Source: Bacillota bacterium
GTDB taxonomy: Bacteria; Bacillota; Clostridia; Acetivibrionales; DTU013
Length of the DNA stretch: 64,000 bases
Assembly (NCBI GenBank): GCA_023426125.1
Contig: JAFABI010000087.1
Location: 1-64,000, forward strand
Direction: 5' to 3'
The first letter of the stretch is position 1; every line of letters starts with the position of its first letter. The position numbers and the translations under genes are program-made. Shown here one piece after another: positions 1 to 8,329 of the stretch. The notes beneath the pieces are model-generated. The model was not told the origin of the DNA, ran no database searches, and worked only from the letters and a program-made list of their open reading frames with translations.

Positions 1-40
1 GGTAGCAATCCCCAACTGACGTTGTTCAAACGCCACGTAT

Positions 41-116
41 AGGCGTGGCGCACGAAGTGTAGCGCAGGGCGAATTCATTTCGCCCGCAGCGAGGGGGTAT
101 GGGGGCATGCCCCCAT
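41..116. repeat. Cluster of three palindromes
   Basis: Three inverted repeats lie side by side. CGCCACG/CGTGGCG spans 41-60, GGGCGAA/TTCGCCC spans 67-85, and an 18-bp perfect palindrome ATGGGGGCATGCCCCCAT spans 99-116. No open frame of note crosses them. The GC-rich, hairpin-only make-up resembles the dispersed palindromic repeats elsewhere in this window. Function unknown. Confidence 0.6.
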
Positions 117-157
117 TGGAAATTGAAGGGACGCCTCCGGTTTTTGGACGCAATTAA

Positions 158-178
158 AGCCCCGGTTGAGCCGGGGCT
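158..178 (+). terminator. GC-rich hairpin, possible terminator
   Basis: AGCCCCGG, loop TTGAG, CCGGGGCT forms a perfect 8-bp stem. It lacks a run of T, so it is a weak intrinsic-terminator candidate. It may close a transcript entering from upstream of the window. Confidence 0.35.
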
Positions 179-214
179 GTTATAAGGAGAGTAATAATAA
201 AAGGAGGAACGTCA

Positions 215-265
215 ATGAAAAAGTTTATACTTTTATATTACTCCCCAAATGTTATGGAACAATAA
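215..265 (+). CDS. Possible 16-residue peptide
   Basis: A very strong Shine-Dalgarno (AAAGGAGGAAC at 200-210) precedes an ATG that encodes MKKFILLYYSPNVMEQ and a stop. The start context closely matches that of another tiny ORF at 35073 (AAAAGGAGGAAC, then ATGAAAAA). That recurrence is the main reason to list it. It could be the truncated start of a small hydrophobic peptide gene. There is no recognisable family, and translation is inferred only from the ribosome site. Confidence 0.3.
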   Translation: MKKFILLYYSPNVMEQ

Positions 266-358
266 AGAACCTGTGAATTTTTTGTTAACATGATGCAGGA
301 TTTCCGGACTTGCCGGAGTACTTAAGGGAGACTTGTTCGGAAGGATAGGTTTATGGTA

Positions 359-390
359 TGTAGGGGCGGATTTAGGCTCCGCCCTCTGTA
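359..390. repeat. Dispersed palindromic repeat, family A (copy 1)
   Basis: TGTAGGGGCGGA ... TCCGCCC with a 7-bp stem (364-370 with 378-384). Related units starting TGTAGGGGCG or TGCAGGGGCG lie near 2584, 9014 and 12528. Here it sits just past the 3' end of the minus-strand gene at 420-764 and could act as a hairpin end for that transcript. Confidence 0.6.
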
Positions 391-419
391 AATGGCATTA
401 AAATTTGAGCCAACCGCTT

Positions 420-764
420 TCAAGCCCTGCAAATAAATTTAAACTTGTTCGCGTCGCACAATCTTTCTATCGCCGGGGCCTTTTTATCATACTGCACGCC
501 CAGAAGGGTATAGCCTTGCGTTATCAGGCCTTCCCAATAGTGCTTGACTTCGCCCTTGCTTTTGTTCTGCGATTTGATAAATTTGCCCAATTCCTTTACG
601 TTATCCACTTTATCTACCGCTGTAGCCAATAAGTCACGGTAAAGGGATTTTTCGAAGGGAACCTTGAGAGTATCTTCCTTAAGACATTTTTGCGTTTCTG
701 CAAAATCTTTTACAGCGATAATGTACTGATTCTCTTGCTTCTTTGCTTTTCCAAATCCAAACAC
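420..764 (-). CDS. Hypothetical protein, 114 aa
   Basis: I do not recognise this protein. The frame starts at a GTG preceded by GAGGAG about ten bases upstream, a good ribosome site. The product is soluble, lysine-rich and without a signal peptide or membrane segment. It has a charged N-terminus (FGFGKAKKQENQ) and a predicted alpha/beta make-up with few cysteines (one near residue 27, two near the C-terminus). It stands alone on the minus strand, divergent from the TPR gene, with a family-A repeat just downstream. It could be a small conserved clostridial protein. Confidence rests on the start signal and full-length frame only. Confidence 0.55.
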   Translation of the reverse strand: MFGFGKAKKQENQYIIAVKDFAETQKCLKEDTLKVPFEKSLYRDLLATAVDKVDNVKELGKFIKSQNKSKGEVKHYWEGLITQGYTLLGVQYDKKAPAIERLCDANKFKFICRA

Positions 765-956
765 GATATCGTCTCCTCACAAAAAAAGTTATTATTTTAA
801 CTATAGCAGAAACGGAAAGGCTAATTATGAACAAAATGTGAACAATCTTGCCAAAGGGCAAAGTTTGTAGGCATTGCTAAAAATGCTGCTGTTTTTTGTG
901 TAATTTGTCCGTACTTTTTTACTGCTGAGCTTTATGTACCAAATATTACCATGTAA

Positions 957-985
957 TTGTTTTATTTTAGCAAGTGTGATATAAT
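957..985 (+). promoter_or_regulatory. Sigma-A promoter with extended -10
   Basis: TTGTTT at 957-962, a 17-base spacer and TATAAT at 980-985, with TG one base before the -10 (extended -10). Transcription would begin near 992 and run into the hairpin at 1051-1098 before reaching the TPR gene at 1176. It may therefore drive a short RNA, an attenuated leader, or both. Confidence 0.7.
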
Positions 986-1050
986 GAACAAGTAATATTG
1001 TTTTTTCAACTTGCCTGATTCCGGTATTGGTTAATAAATTCGGATTTATA

Positions 1051-1098
1051 GAGCGGGAAACTCAATTAATTATGAGTTCTCGCTTTTTATTTTTGAGG
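1051..1098 (+). terminator. Intrinsic terminator or attenuator hairpin
   Basis: GAGCGGGAAACTCA and TGAGTTCTCGC form an imperfect stem around ATTAAT, followed by TTTTTATTTTT. It lies between the promoter at 957-985 and the TPR gene. A transcript from that promoter would be about 105 nt if terminated here, or would read through into the gene. Confidence 0.6.
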
Positions 1099-1175
1099 CA
1101 ATTTTACATAGCAGAATTTGCCTGTAATCAGTGGGAACCGGCAGTAAATAAGATAGAGTTGACATGGAGGGAATA

Positions 1176-1460
1176 ATGGTTAACGAGAAATTGCAAAGAT
1201 TGATTGATAGAGCAGGTAAGATGGCGACGCTAAACATGTGGGGAGAAAGTGCCTATAAAATCAACATGGCGATTTTACGTATCGACGGGAACAATTCTGC
1301 CGCCTGCACAAGGCTTGCCAAGTATTATAAGCTGAATGACAACATTGAAGAGGCAAAAGCCATGTATTTGAAGGCCCTGGAAATAAACCCGAACAACAGG
1401 GGCGCAATCAATAACCTGGATGATATGGAGCGGGATCAGCACAAGAAAAAGCACGCTTGA
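1176..1460 (+). CDS. Small TPR-repeat protein
   Basis: Short cytosolic protein of about 94 residues. It contains a clear tetratricopeptide unit (ARLAKYYKLNDNIEEAKAMYLKALEINPNN) and a degenerate one before it, so it probably acts as a helical protein-binding module. I chose the ATG at 1176 (MVNEKLQRL) over the ATG at 1164 because GGAGGG at 1166-1171 overlaps the earlier codon and is ideally spaced for the later one. It is followed 22 bases on by the flavoprotein gene, so the two may be co-transcribed. No partner can be named. Confidence 0.75.
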   Translation: MVNEKLQRLIDRAGKMATLNMWGESAYKINMAILRIDGNNSAACTRLAKYYKLNDNIEEAKAMYLKALEINPNNRGAINNLDDMERDQHKKKHA

Positions 1461-1482
1461 TAAACATGCCAGAGGGGGATAA

Positions 1483-2553
1483 ATGAATATGAAACAATTA
1501 AAAATAGGAAATATAACAGTCAGGCTTCCGATTATTCAAGGCGGCATGGGCGTAGGAATTTCTCTTTCATCTCTGGCGTCTGCAGTAGCGAATGAAGGCG
1601 GAGTAGGGGTTATCTCCACCGCGGCGATAGGGATAAATGAAAGTGATTTTTTCTGCAACTTTCTGGAAGCCAACATCCGAGGGCTGAAGAAGGAAATAAG
1701 GAAAGCCAGGGAATTGACAAAAGGTATTCTGGGAGTTAATATTATGGGAGCCCTGTCCAATTATGCAGACATGGTCAAAACCGCCATAGAAGAAGGAATC
1801 GATATTATTTTTTCGGGTGCGGGCCTTCCGCTGAATCTGCCTCACTTTCTGGATGGAAAGGGAAAAACGAAGCTGGTTCCGATTATTTCTTCCGCAAGGG
1901 CTATGGGAATTATCGCAAAAAGATGGTTTGAAAAATACAGGTACCTTCCCGATGCAATCGTTGTTGAAGGGCCAATGGCAGGCGGACACCTCGGCTTCAA
2001 GGAAGAGCAGGTGTACGATAAGGAGTTCATGCTGGAAAAGCTTGTAACGGATGTAATGGAAGAGGTAAAATTGCTGGAGGATAAGTATGAAAAGCCGATA
2101 CCCGTTATAGCTGCAGGTGGAATATACAGCGGAGGGGACATACGCAAATTCATGGAATTGGGCGCTGCAGGAGTACAGATGGCGACACGCTTTGTGACAA
2201 CGCATGAATGCGATGCTTCCATAGAATTTAAAAACAAATATATTGAATGCAAAAAGGAAGACATCGTCATTATAGACAGTCCGGTAGGAATGCCCGGAAG
2301 GGCTATTGGAAACAGCTTTATCGATGCGGTTAAAAGAGGCGGGAAGCACCCGTTGAATTGCCATTTTCACTGTATCAAGACATGCAATGCCGAGAGCAGC
2401 CCGTATTGCATAGCACTGGCGCTTATTAATGCACAAAGGGGCAAGATGGAGCACGGCTTTGCTTTCGCAGGCGAAAATGCATATAAAACAAGGGAAATCA
2501 TATCCGTAAGGGAATTGATGGAAGCACTGCAAGCAGAATATAAAGCTTTATAG
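1483..2553 (+). CDS. Nitronate monooxygenase-type flavin oxidoreductase
   Basis: FMN-dependent TIM-barrel protein of the nitronate monooxygenase / 2-nitropropane dioxygenase family, which also includes the enoyl-ACP reductase FabK. N-terminal PIIQGGMGVGIS is the family start. GPMAGGHLG near residue 164 carries the His typical of nitronate oxidation. IPVIAAGGI and GAAGVQMATRF form the phosphate-binding part. A cysteine-rich stretch near residue 285 (CHFHCIKTC) recalls the clostridial branch of the family. Full length at 356 aa. The ATG may be 1483 or two codons later (MKQ); AGAGGGGG lies upstream. In vivo substrate unknown; FabK-like use is less likely given the intact AGGH motif. Confidence 0.85.
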   Translation: MNMKQLKIGNITVRLPIIQGGMGVGISLSSLASAVANEGGVGVISTAAIGINESDFFCNFLEANIRGLKKEIRKARELTKGILGVNIMGALSNYADMVKTAIEEGIDIIFSGAGLPLNLPHFLDGKGKTKLVPIISSARAMGIIAKRWFEKYRYLPDAIVVEGPMAGGHLGFKEEQVYDKEFMLEKLVTDVMEEVKLLEDKYEKPIPVIAAGGIYSGGDIRKFMELGAAGVQMATRFVTTHECDASIEFKNKYIECKKEDIVIIDSPVGMPGRAIGNSFIDAVKRGGKHPLNCHFHCIKTCNAESSPYCIALALINAQRGKMEHGFAFAGENAYKTREIISVRELMEALQAEYKAL

Positions 2554-2583
2554 CAAGGGGTTCTATAGTGTAGAGTCTCTTGC

Positions 2584-2610
2584 TGCAGGGGCGGCTGCCC
2601 ACAGCCGCCT
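2584..2610. repeat. Dispersed palindromic repeat, family A (copy 2)
   Basis: TGCAGGGGCGGCTG ... CAGCCGCC, with a perfect 8-bp stem (2590-2597 with 2602-2609). It lies between the flavoprotein gene and infC and shares the AGGGGCG head with copies near 359, 9014 and 12528. Confidence 0.6.
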
Positions 2611-2653
2611 GATATGGCGAATAAAACAACAAAAATATATGGAGGTGTGCAGT

Positions 2654-3166
2654 ATTAAAAAAATTGAACTGCCAATGAACGAGGAAATAAGAGACAGGGA
2701 GATCCGCCTGATCGATACCGATGGCACAATGCTGGGTGTTCTGCCTACAAAGGATGCGCAGAAGCTGGCATACTCAAAAAATCTGGATCTTGTAAAAATA
2801 GTACCGAATGCGGCTCCGCCGGTGTGCAAAATCATGGACTACGGCAAAAGCGTATTTGAGCAGGCCAAGAAAGAAAAGGAAATCAGGAAAAATCAGAAGG
2901 TCGTTTCGCTAAAGGAAGTACGATTATCCGCGAAAATCGAAGAGCATGATTTTGCGTTTAAAGTCAAGAATGCGTATAAGTTTTTACAGGATGGAGACAA
3001 GGTGAAGGCGACGATCAGGTTCAGAGGCAGGGAAATGCGCTATACCTCCGCCGGGCAGGATGTGCTGGCAAAGTTCACAGATGCGGTCAAGGATGTGGGA
3101 GTTGTGGAAAAACAGCCCAGGCTTGAAGGGAAAAGCATGATAATGATATTGAACCCGAAAAAATAA
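2654..3166 (+). CDS. infC: Translation initiation factor IF-3
   Basis: Binds the 30S subunit, keeps it apart from 50S and checks the start-codon/initiator-tRNA match. N-domain begins MNEEIRDREIRLIDTDG, the linker is rich in Lys/Glu around residue 80, and the C-domain carries VSLKEVRLSAKIEEHDF and the terminal LEGKSMIMIL. The reading frame is open from ATG 2639, but that ATG overlaps the GGAGGT ribosome site (2641-2646). The codon seven bases after that site is ATT at 2654, giving (I)KKIELPMNEE. AUU starts are the known autoregulated form of infC in enterobacteria, so I prefer ATT here. rpmI and rplT, which usually follow infC, are absent; a terminator follows instead. Confidence 0.93.
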   Translation: MKKIELPMNEEIRDREIRLIDTDGTMLGVLPTKDAQKLAYSKNLDLVKIVPNAAPPVCKIMDYGKSVFEQAKKEKEIRKNQKVVSLKEVRLSAKIEEHDFAFKVKNAYKFLQDGDKVKATIRFRGREMRYTSAGQDVLAKFTDAVKDVGVVEKQPRLEGKSMIMILNPKK

Positions 3167-3210
3167 TGAATAACTGAATGGAAGATGAAGTTCCGGAATA
3201 ATAATGGAAA

Positions 3211-3250
3211 TAATAAAAAGAGAGACCTTGCGGGTCTCTCTTTTATTATT
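3211..3250. terminator. Bidirectional terminator between infC and atpC
   Basis: A long stem, AATAAAAAGAGAGACC with GGTCTCTCTTTTATT, loops on TTGCG. It has A-rich and T-rich flanks on both sides, so it can stop infC transcripts (plus) and atp transcripts (minus). Its minus-strand foot overlaps the atpC stop codon. Confidence 0.85.
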
Positions 3251-3653
3251 TGTTCATTTTTGTAACCTTCAACCTGGATAGCGCTCTCTGAAGCGCCGCT
3301 TGTGACTGCATGTACTCCACGCGGCTCACATGGCTCTGAAGGCGCTCGCGAGCCCTTTCTTCGGCAGCCCTGGCCCTGTTTATGTCTATTTCATTCGGCC
3401 ATTCCGCAGTATCCGCCAGTATGACGGTCTTATCCTTCATGATTTCCATATAACCTTCCGAAAGTACGGCTTCAAGCCATTCACCATCCTTAAGGATTTT
3501 TATGGGCCCGATGGCTACGGCTACGATCATGGGCATATGTTCCTTCATAACACCCATTTCGCCTTCCGGGGTCTTGAGAACGATCATTTCCACATCGCCG
3601 GTATAGAATGTTCTAGCCGGAGTGATGATTTCAACATAAAATGTGTTCGCCAT
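3246..3653 (-). CDS. atpC: ATP synthase F1 subunit epsilon
   Basis: Central-stalk subunit that couples rotation to catalysis and can inhibit ATP hydrolysis. Residues 1-85 form the beta-sandwich (FYVEIITPARTFYTGDVEMI, TPEGEMGVMKEHMPMI). The C-terminal part is the helical hairpin rich in Arg/Glu/Ala. Start set at MANTFY because GGAGGG just before it overlaps an earlier in-frame ATG. Last gene of the atp operon, 23 bases after atpD, with its stop inside a terminator. Confidence 0.95.
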   Translation of the reverse strand: MANTFYVEIITPARTFYTGDVEMIVLKTPEGEMGVMKEHMPMIVAVAIGPIKILKDGEWLEAVLSEGYMEIMKDKTVILADTAEWPNEIDINRARAAEERARERLQSHVSRVEYMQSQAALQRALSRLKVTKMNK

Positions 3654-3676
3654 TTTACCCTCCATGTCCCTGGTGC

Positions 3677-5068
3677 CTACATATTCCTGGCAGCTTCGTA
3701 TACTTCGTCGATGATGCCTTTCATAAAGAATGCGGCTTCCGGGACATCATCCATTTTCCCGTCCACGATTTCCTTAAAACCCCGGATGGTTTCTTTAACA
3801 GGAACATATTTACCGGGATATCCCGTAAAGTTTTCGGCAACGAAAAACGGCTGGGACAGGTATCTCTTTATTTTTCTTGCCCTGTAAACGATCAGCTTGT
3901 CTTCTTCGGTCAATTCGTCCATACCAAGGATTGCAATGATATCCTGGAGTTCCTTGTACCTTTGCAGGACTTCCTGTACACGGCGTGCAACGTTATAATG
4001 CTCTTCCCCCACGATGACGGGATCCAATATTCTGGAGGAGGAATCAAGAGGATCAACTGCAGGATAGATTCCTTCCTCCACAATCGCTCTTGACAGAACC
4101 GTGGTTGCGTCAAGATGGGCGAAGGTAGTAGCCGGCGCCGGGTCGGTAAGGTCGTCGGCAGGTACATAAATGGCTTGAACAGAGGTGACCGAGCCCTTCC
4201 TTGTGGAGGTGATCCTTTCCTGGAGCATGCCGACATCCGTTGCCAGGGTAGGCTGGTATCCGACGGCGGAGGGAACCCTTCCCAGAAGGGCTGAAACCTC
4301 TGAACCCGCCTGTATGAACCTGAAGATATTATCAATAAAAAGCAGCACGTTCTGGCCCAGGGTATCCCTGAAATATTCGGCGATGGTCAGGCCGGTAAGA
4401 CCCACCCGCATTCTTGATCCCGGCGGCTCATTCATCTGGCCGAACACCAGGGCGGTTTTTTCGATAACTCCCGAATCTTTCATGTCGTGCCAGAGGTCGT
4501 TTCCTTCCCTGGACCTTTCACCGACACCTGCAAAGACAGAATACCCGCCATGCTCGGTAGCGATATTCCGGATGAGCTCCTGTATCAAAACGGTCTTTCC
4601 AACGCCTGCACCGCCAAAGAGGCCGATCTTTCCACCTTTTGCATAGGGTGCAAGGAGATCGACGACTTTTATCCCTGTTTCAAGTATTTCCGTAGCGGGC
4701 GCCTGGTCTTCGAAGGAAGGCGCAGGCCTGTGTATGGGCCAGAATTCGGTTGCGTTGACCTCCCCGGATTTGTCGACAGGTTCTCCCAGGACGTTTAAAA
4801 CTCTTCCCAGGGTCTCCTTGCCTACGGGAACCTTGATGGGACTGCCCGTATCAAGGGCGTTCATACCGCGGACCAGGCCATCCGTAGACGACATGGAAAC
4901 GCAGCGTACCATTTGGTTGCCAAGATGCTGCATAACTTCGACAACGATATTTACACCGTTATTTTCAATCTTGATTGCGTTATAAATCCTGGGAAGCTCC
5001 CCGTTCTCGAACCGGATATCTATGACCGGGCCGATGATCTGCACTACGCGGCCGATATTCTCTGCCAT
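3677..5068 (-). CDS. atpD: ATP synthase F1 subunit beta
   Basis: Catalytic subunit of the F1 head. P-loop GGAGVGKT is at about residues 152-159, the catalytic Glu is in GVGERSREGND (about residue 184), the Walker B region is LLFIDNIFRF, and the C-terminal loop DELTEED matches the DELSEED lever that pushes subunit gamma. Length 463 aa, normal for the family. A GTG three codons upstream overlaps the AGGAG site, so the ATG giving MAENIG is preferred. Lies between atpG and atpC. Confidence 0.97.
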   Translation of the reverse strand: MAENIGRVVQIIGPVIDIRFENGELPRIYNAIKIENNGVNIVVEVMQHLGNQMVRCVSMSSTDGLVRGMNALDTGSPIKVPVGKETLGRVLNVLGEPVDKSGEVNATEFWPIHRPAPSFEDQAPATEILETGIKVVDLLAPYAKGGKIGLFGGAGVGKTVLIQELIRNIATEHGGYSVFAGVGERSREGNDLWHDMKDSGVIEKTALVFGQMNEPPGSRMRVGLTGLTIAEYFRDTLGQNVLLFIDNIFRFIQAGSEVSALLGRVPSAVGYQPTLATDVGMLQERITSTRKGSVTSVQAIYVPADDLTDPAPATTFAHLDATTVLSRAIVEEGIYPAVDPLDSSSRILDPVIVGEEHYNVARRVQEVLQRYKELQDIIAILGMDELTEEDKLIVYRARKIKRYLSQPFFVAENFTGYPGKYVPVKETIRGFKEIVDGKMDDVPEAAFFMKGIIDEVYEAARNM

Positions 5069-5107
5069 TTGCTTCACTCCTCTTTAAAAGCATTATAAAT
5101 CATTTTC

Positions 5108-6004
5108 CTACTGCAGTGCTGCCGCACCGCCGACGATCTCGGATATCTCCTGGGTGATGGCTGCCTGCCTTGCCCTGTTGTAATACAGGTTTAGGGATTG
5201 GAGCATATCATCCGCATTTGCCGTGGCATTGTCCATTGCACTCATCCTTGCGCTTTGTTCACTGGTAAACGCCTCAACCAGAGCGCCATAGATGATCCCC
5301 TTCACATATTTCGGAATAAGCACGTCGAAAACCGCCTTGACCGACGGCTCATAGGTGAACATTTCATCGATCTTGACATTCCTTGCTTCACAGATTGCGC
5401 CGTAGCCGATATCTTCCGCCAGGGCTTCACAATCCAGCGGAAGCAGCTTCAGCGTTTGGGGCACCAGCTTGATGGTAGACACCATATGGGTGAAGATCAG
5501 ATACACTTCATCCAATTCGCCGTTTTTAAACTGGTTCAGAATGATATCTGCAATTTCTCTGGCCCGGTATACCGTAGGATTCTGGACCGGGTAGTCAAAA
5601 TCGTGGTACAGCTTGAAGTTCCGCCTGTAAAAATAATTCCTTCCCATATGGCCTGCAACAAAAAGTACGGGATCTTCGGCTTCCTCTATTTTTTCTTCGG
5701 CCAGCTTCAGGATGTTGTGATTATATCCCCCGGCCAGGCCCTTGTCGCCCGTAAGAATGATAAAACCCACCTTTTTATCGGCTTTGTCTTTTCTCACATC
5801 AAAATAGATATTTTCGATGGTTCCGCTGTGTACCAGGATATCTCCGATGGTGCTTTTGACCTTGTTAAAATAGGGCAGGGTCTGCTCCAACTGCTGCCTG
5901 GCTTTTTTCAGCTTGGCTGCCGAAATCAGCTTCATGGCTTTGGTGATCTGCCTGGTTTCCTTTATGCTTTTCATCCGGAGCTTAATTTCCCGCATGCTTG
6001 CCAT
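5108..6004 (-). CDS. atpG: ATP synthase F1 subunit gamma
   Basis: Rotor shaft of F1. N-terminal helix MREIKLRMKSIKETRQITKAM and the C-terminal helix ending AITQEISEIVGGAAAL are the two coiled-coil strands that run through the alpha/beta head. ILTGDKGLAGGYN is the conserved Rossmann-like core. About 298 aa, normal. Start chosen at MASMREIK, with AGAGGC upstream; the 12 earlier in-frame codons add residues not seen in the family. A gap of some 220 bases separates it from atpA. Confidence 0.95.
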   Translation of the reverse strand: MASMREIKLRMKSIKETRQITKAMKLISAAKLKKARQQLEQTLPYFNKVKSTIGDILVHSGTIENIYFDVRKDKADKKVGFIILTGDKGLAGGYNHNILKLAEEKIEEAEDPVLFVAGHMGRNYFYRRNFKLYHDFDYPVQNPTVYRAREIADIILNQFKNGELDEVYLIFTHMVSTIKLVPQTLKLLPLDCEALAEDIGYGAICEARNVKIDEMFTYEPSVKAVFDVLIPKYVKGIIYGALVEAFTSEQSARMSAMDNATANADDMLQSLNLYYNRARQAAITQEISEIVGGAAALQ

Positions 6005-6228
6005 AGGTTTTCGCCTCTTTCCAATGGAGATAAACTTCAATTCCGGTCTTTCTTAGGAGTACTGCAAATATTACTTCGCGCCTGTTTCCGCCAGCCCGAC
6101 CTCCGGTTGGTGAGGATGGCCGTTTGGGTAATTCCCGCTGCTTGTAATGCAAGGGCGGTCATTGGCTGCCCGGATGGCTGTTTGACATGGATAGCATCCT
6201 GCAGATGCGCAATGCGCGCTCCTATGTT
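6005..6228. other. atpA-atpG intergenic gap
   Basis: Unusually long gap inside the atp operon. I see no convincing gene. Near 6196-6222 there is a degenerate copy, in reverse, of the family-A repeat core (GCGCAATGCGCGC), suggesting that repeat insertion widened the gap. Confidence 0.4.
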
Positions 6229-7743
6229 TTATGCAACACCCCTGGCAGCCTTGAATTCTTCAATCGCCTTCTTCAATAGATCTTCCATCTCCGGCTTTAG
6301 CTCGCCGGTCCCGGAGATGGACTCCGGTATCTGGGAATAACTCTCTTTTATATACTCCAGCAAGCTCTTGTTGAATTTCTTGATATCCTTTACCTGCACA
6401 TCCATAAGATATTTGTTGCTGGCAATATAGAGCACGATGACCTGATCCTCTACAGGCATCGGGGAATATTGCGTCTGTTTCAGGGTCTCCAGAAGATGCT
6501 CGCCCTGAACCAGTTTGTCTCTTGTAGCTTTGTCCAGATCGGAGCCGAATTGTGCAAAGACTGCCAATTCCCTGTATTGTGCCAGGTTCACCCTCAAAGG
6601 GCCTGCAATCTTCTTCATGGCTTTGATCTGGGCGGAGCCGCCGACCCTGGATACCGAAACACCCACATTCACCGCAGGCCTTTGGCCTGAAAAGAAGAGC
6701 TCGGTTTCAAGGAAAATCTGGCCGTCGGTAATGGATATTACATTGGTGGGAATATAGGCGGAAATATCACCTGCCTGCGTCTCAATGATCGGCAAAGCAG
6801 TGATGGAACCGCCGCCAAGCTCGTCGGAGAGCCTCGCCGCCCTTTCCAGCAGCCTTGAATGGAGATAGAAAACGTCTCCGGGGAAAGCTTCCCTTCCCGG
6901 CGGCCTTCTTAACAGAAGGGACATGGCTCTGTAAGCGACTGCATGCTTCGACAGGTCGTCGTATATGATCAATACATCCCTGTGATCGCTGTACATGAAT
7001 TCTTCGGCCATCGCGCAGCCCGCATAAGGCGCTATATACTGAATTGTGGACATTTCACTGGCTGTGGAGGATACGATGATGGAATACTCCATGGCGCCGA
7101 ATCTCTCAAGGGTATTGTAGATTCCCGCCACAGTGGAGGCTTTCTGTCCTATGGCAACATAGATGCAAATAACGTCCTTGCCCTTCTGATTGATGATGGT
7201 ATCGACTGCAATGGCTGTCTTTCCCGTACCCCTGTCGCCGATGATAAGCTCCCTCTGGCCTCTCCCGATGGGAGTCATGGCGTCAATGGCCATAATACCT
7301 GTCTGAAGCGGTCTGTTAACGGATTTTCTGTCGATGACGCCCGGGGCAAGAAATTCAACGGGACGGCGCTTTGTGGTCTTTATTTCTCCCTTGCCGTCAA
7401 GGGGAGCGCCCAGCGGATTGACAACCCGGCCTACGAGAGCCTGGCCTACCGGTACGTCAACGGCTCTGCCGGTTCTTTTTACCGATGTGCCTTCCTTTAT
7501 TTCCGTCTCGCTTCCCAGAAGCACGCAGCCAACATTGTCCTCCTCCAGATTCAGAGCCATACCGCTGGTTCCGGTTTCAAACTCCAGGAGTTCGCCGTAC
7601 ATACAGCCTCCAAGGCCATATATCCTGGCGATGCCGTCGCCTGACTGTAGCACATAGCCTACATCTTCCGTTTTTGACTTGAGGCTGTAGTTTTCAATCT
7701 GCTGCTTTATAATCGAACTGATTTCCTCGGGTTTAAGATTCAT
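6229..7743 (-). CDS. atpA: ATP synthase F1 subunit alpha
   Basis: Non-catalytic nucleotide-binding subunit of F1. P-loop GDRGTGKT at residues 169-176. The signature LLRRPPGREAFPGDVFYLH and the arginine-finger segment AVNVGVSVSRVGGSAQ are intact. 504 aa, typical. GAGGTG lies seven bases before the ATG. Follows atpH by about 50 bases. Confidence 0.97.
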   Translation of the reverse strand: MNLKPEEISSIIKQQIENYSLKSKTEDVGYVLQSGDGIARIYGLGGCMYGELLEFETGTSGMALNLEEDNVGCVLLGSETEIKEGTSVKRTGRAVDVPVGQALVGRVVNPLGAPLDGKGEIKTTKRRPVEFLAPGVIDRKSVNRPLQTGIMAIDAMTPIGRGQRELIIGDRGTGKTAIAVDTIINQKGKDVICIYVAIGQKASTVAGIYNTLERFGAMEYSIIVSSTASEMSTIQYIAPYAGCAMAEEFMYSDHRDVLIIYDDLSKHAVAYRAMSLLLRRPPGREAFPGDVFYLHSRLLERAARLSDELGGGSITALPIIETQAGDISAYIPTNVISITDGQIFLETELFFSGQRPAVNVGVSVSRVGGSAQIKAMKKIAGPLRVNLAQYRELAVFAQFGSDLDKATRDKLVQGEHLLETLKQTQYSPMPVEDQVIVLYIASNKYLMDVQVKDIKKFNKSLLEYIKESYSQIPESISGTGELKPEMEDLLKKAIEEFKAARGVA

Positions 7744-7795
7744 CGCAATTCACCTCGTATCGTATTAGGGCGTATATATTATATATGAATAATTT

Positions 7796-8329
7796 TCATT
7801 TCAGTAAAAACCGCTCCAGTTCTTTTAATCTGCCTTTTACCGTTGCGTCGGTCATTTTTCCGCCGACCACCACCCGCACCCCGCCCAGAAGACTTGCGTC
7901 GATTTGGACCTGGGCTTTGACGGAAGCGGCCCTGTAAAGCTTGCCGTATTTCTCCGTAATGACCTTTACCTGCTTTTCCTCAAGAGGCGTGGCAGAAATT
8001 ATGCTTATATTTAAAACGCTGCGTTTTTCATCCGCCAGCTTCGCAAATTCCTCATAAATTCCGGGCAGATATTTTATCCTGTCCTTGTCCAGTAAAAGCG
8101 ATATAAAATGGATGATATCGGTTTCCAACCTGCCGTTGAAGGCGTTATTTACCGCAGCTTTTTTTATGCGTGTTTCGTTCTGCGGATTCAGCAAAAAATC
8201 TTTGAATCCGGGTTCATGTCGATAGATTTCTGTAAAAGTCCCCAGATCCTCCAAAAATAAGTCGATGGAATCCTTTTCTGCTGCGATGCCGATCAATGCT
8301 TCCGCATACCTGTTTTCAACAAGCGACAT
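7796..8329 (-). CDS. atpH: ATP synthase F1 subunit delta
   Basis: Peripheral-stalk subunit that ties the b dimer to the top of F1. 177 aa, full length. The N-terminal helical bundle starts VENRYAEALIGIA; the C-terminal part has the family signature ASLLGGVRVVVGGKMTDATVKGRL. Its ATG overlaps the atpF stop by one base (TAATG), indicating translational coupling. Confidence 0.94.
   Translation of the reverse strand: MSLVENRYAEALIGIAAEKDSIDLFLEDLGTFTEIYRHEPGFKDFLLNPQNETRIKKAAVNNAFNGRLETDIIHFISLLLDKDRIKYLPGIYEEFAKLADEKRSVLNISIISATPLEEKQVKVITEKYGKLYRAASVKAQVQIDASLLGGVRVVVGGKMTDATVKGRLKELERFLLK

Noticed and set aside
1567..2532. 321-codon open frame on the minus strand opposite the flavoprotein gene
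   Set aside because: It is the antisense shadow of a clear family member, with low-complexity Phe/Cys/Ser-rich translation and no ribosome site.
5198..6340. 380-codon plus-strand frame opposite atpG and the end of atpA
   Set aside because: Antisense to conserved ATP synthase genes; spans a gene gap and has no start signal.
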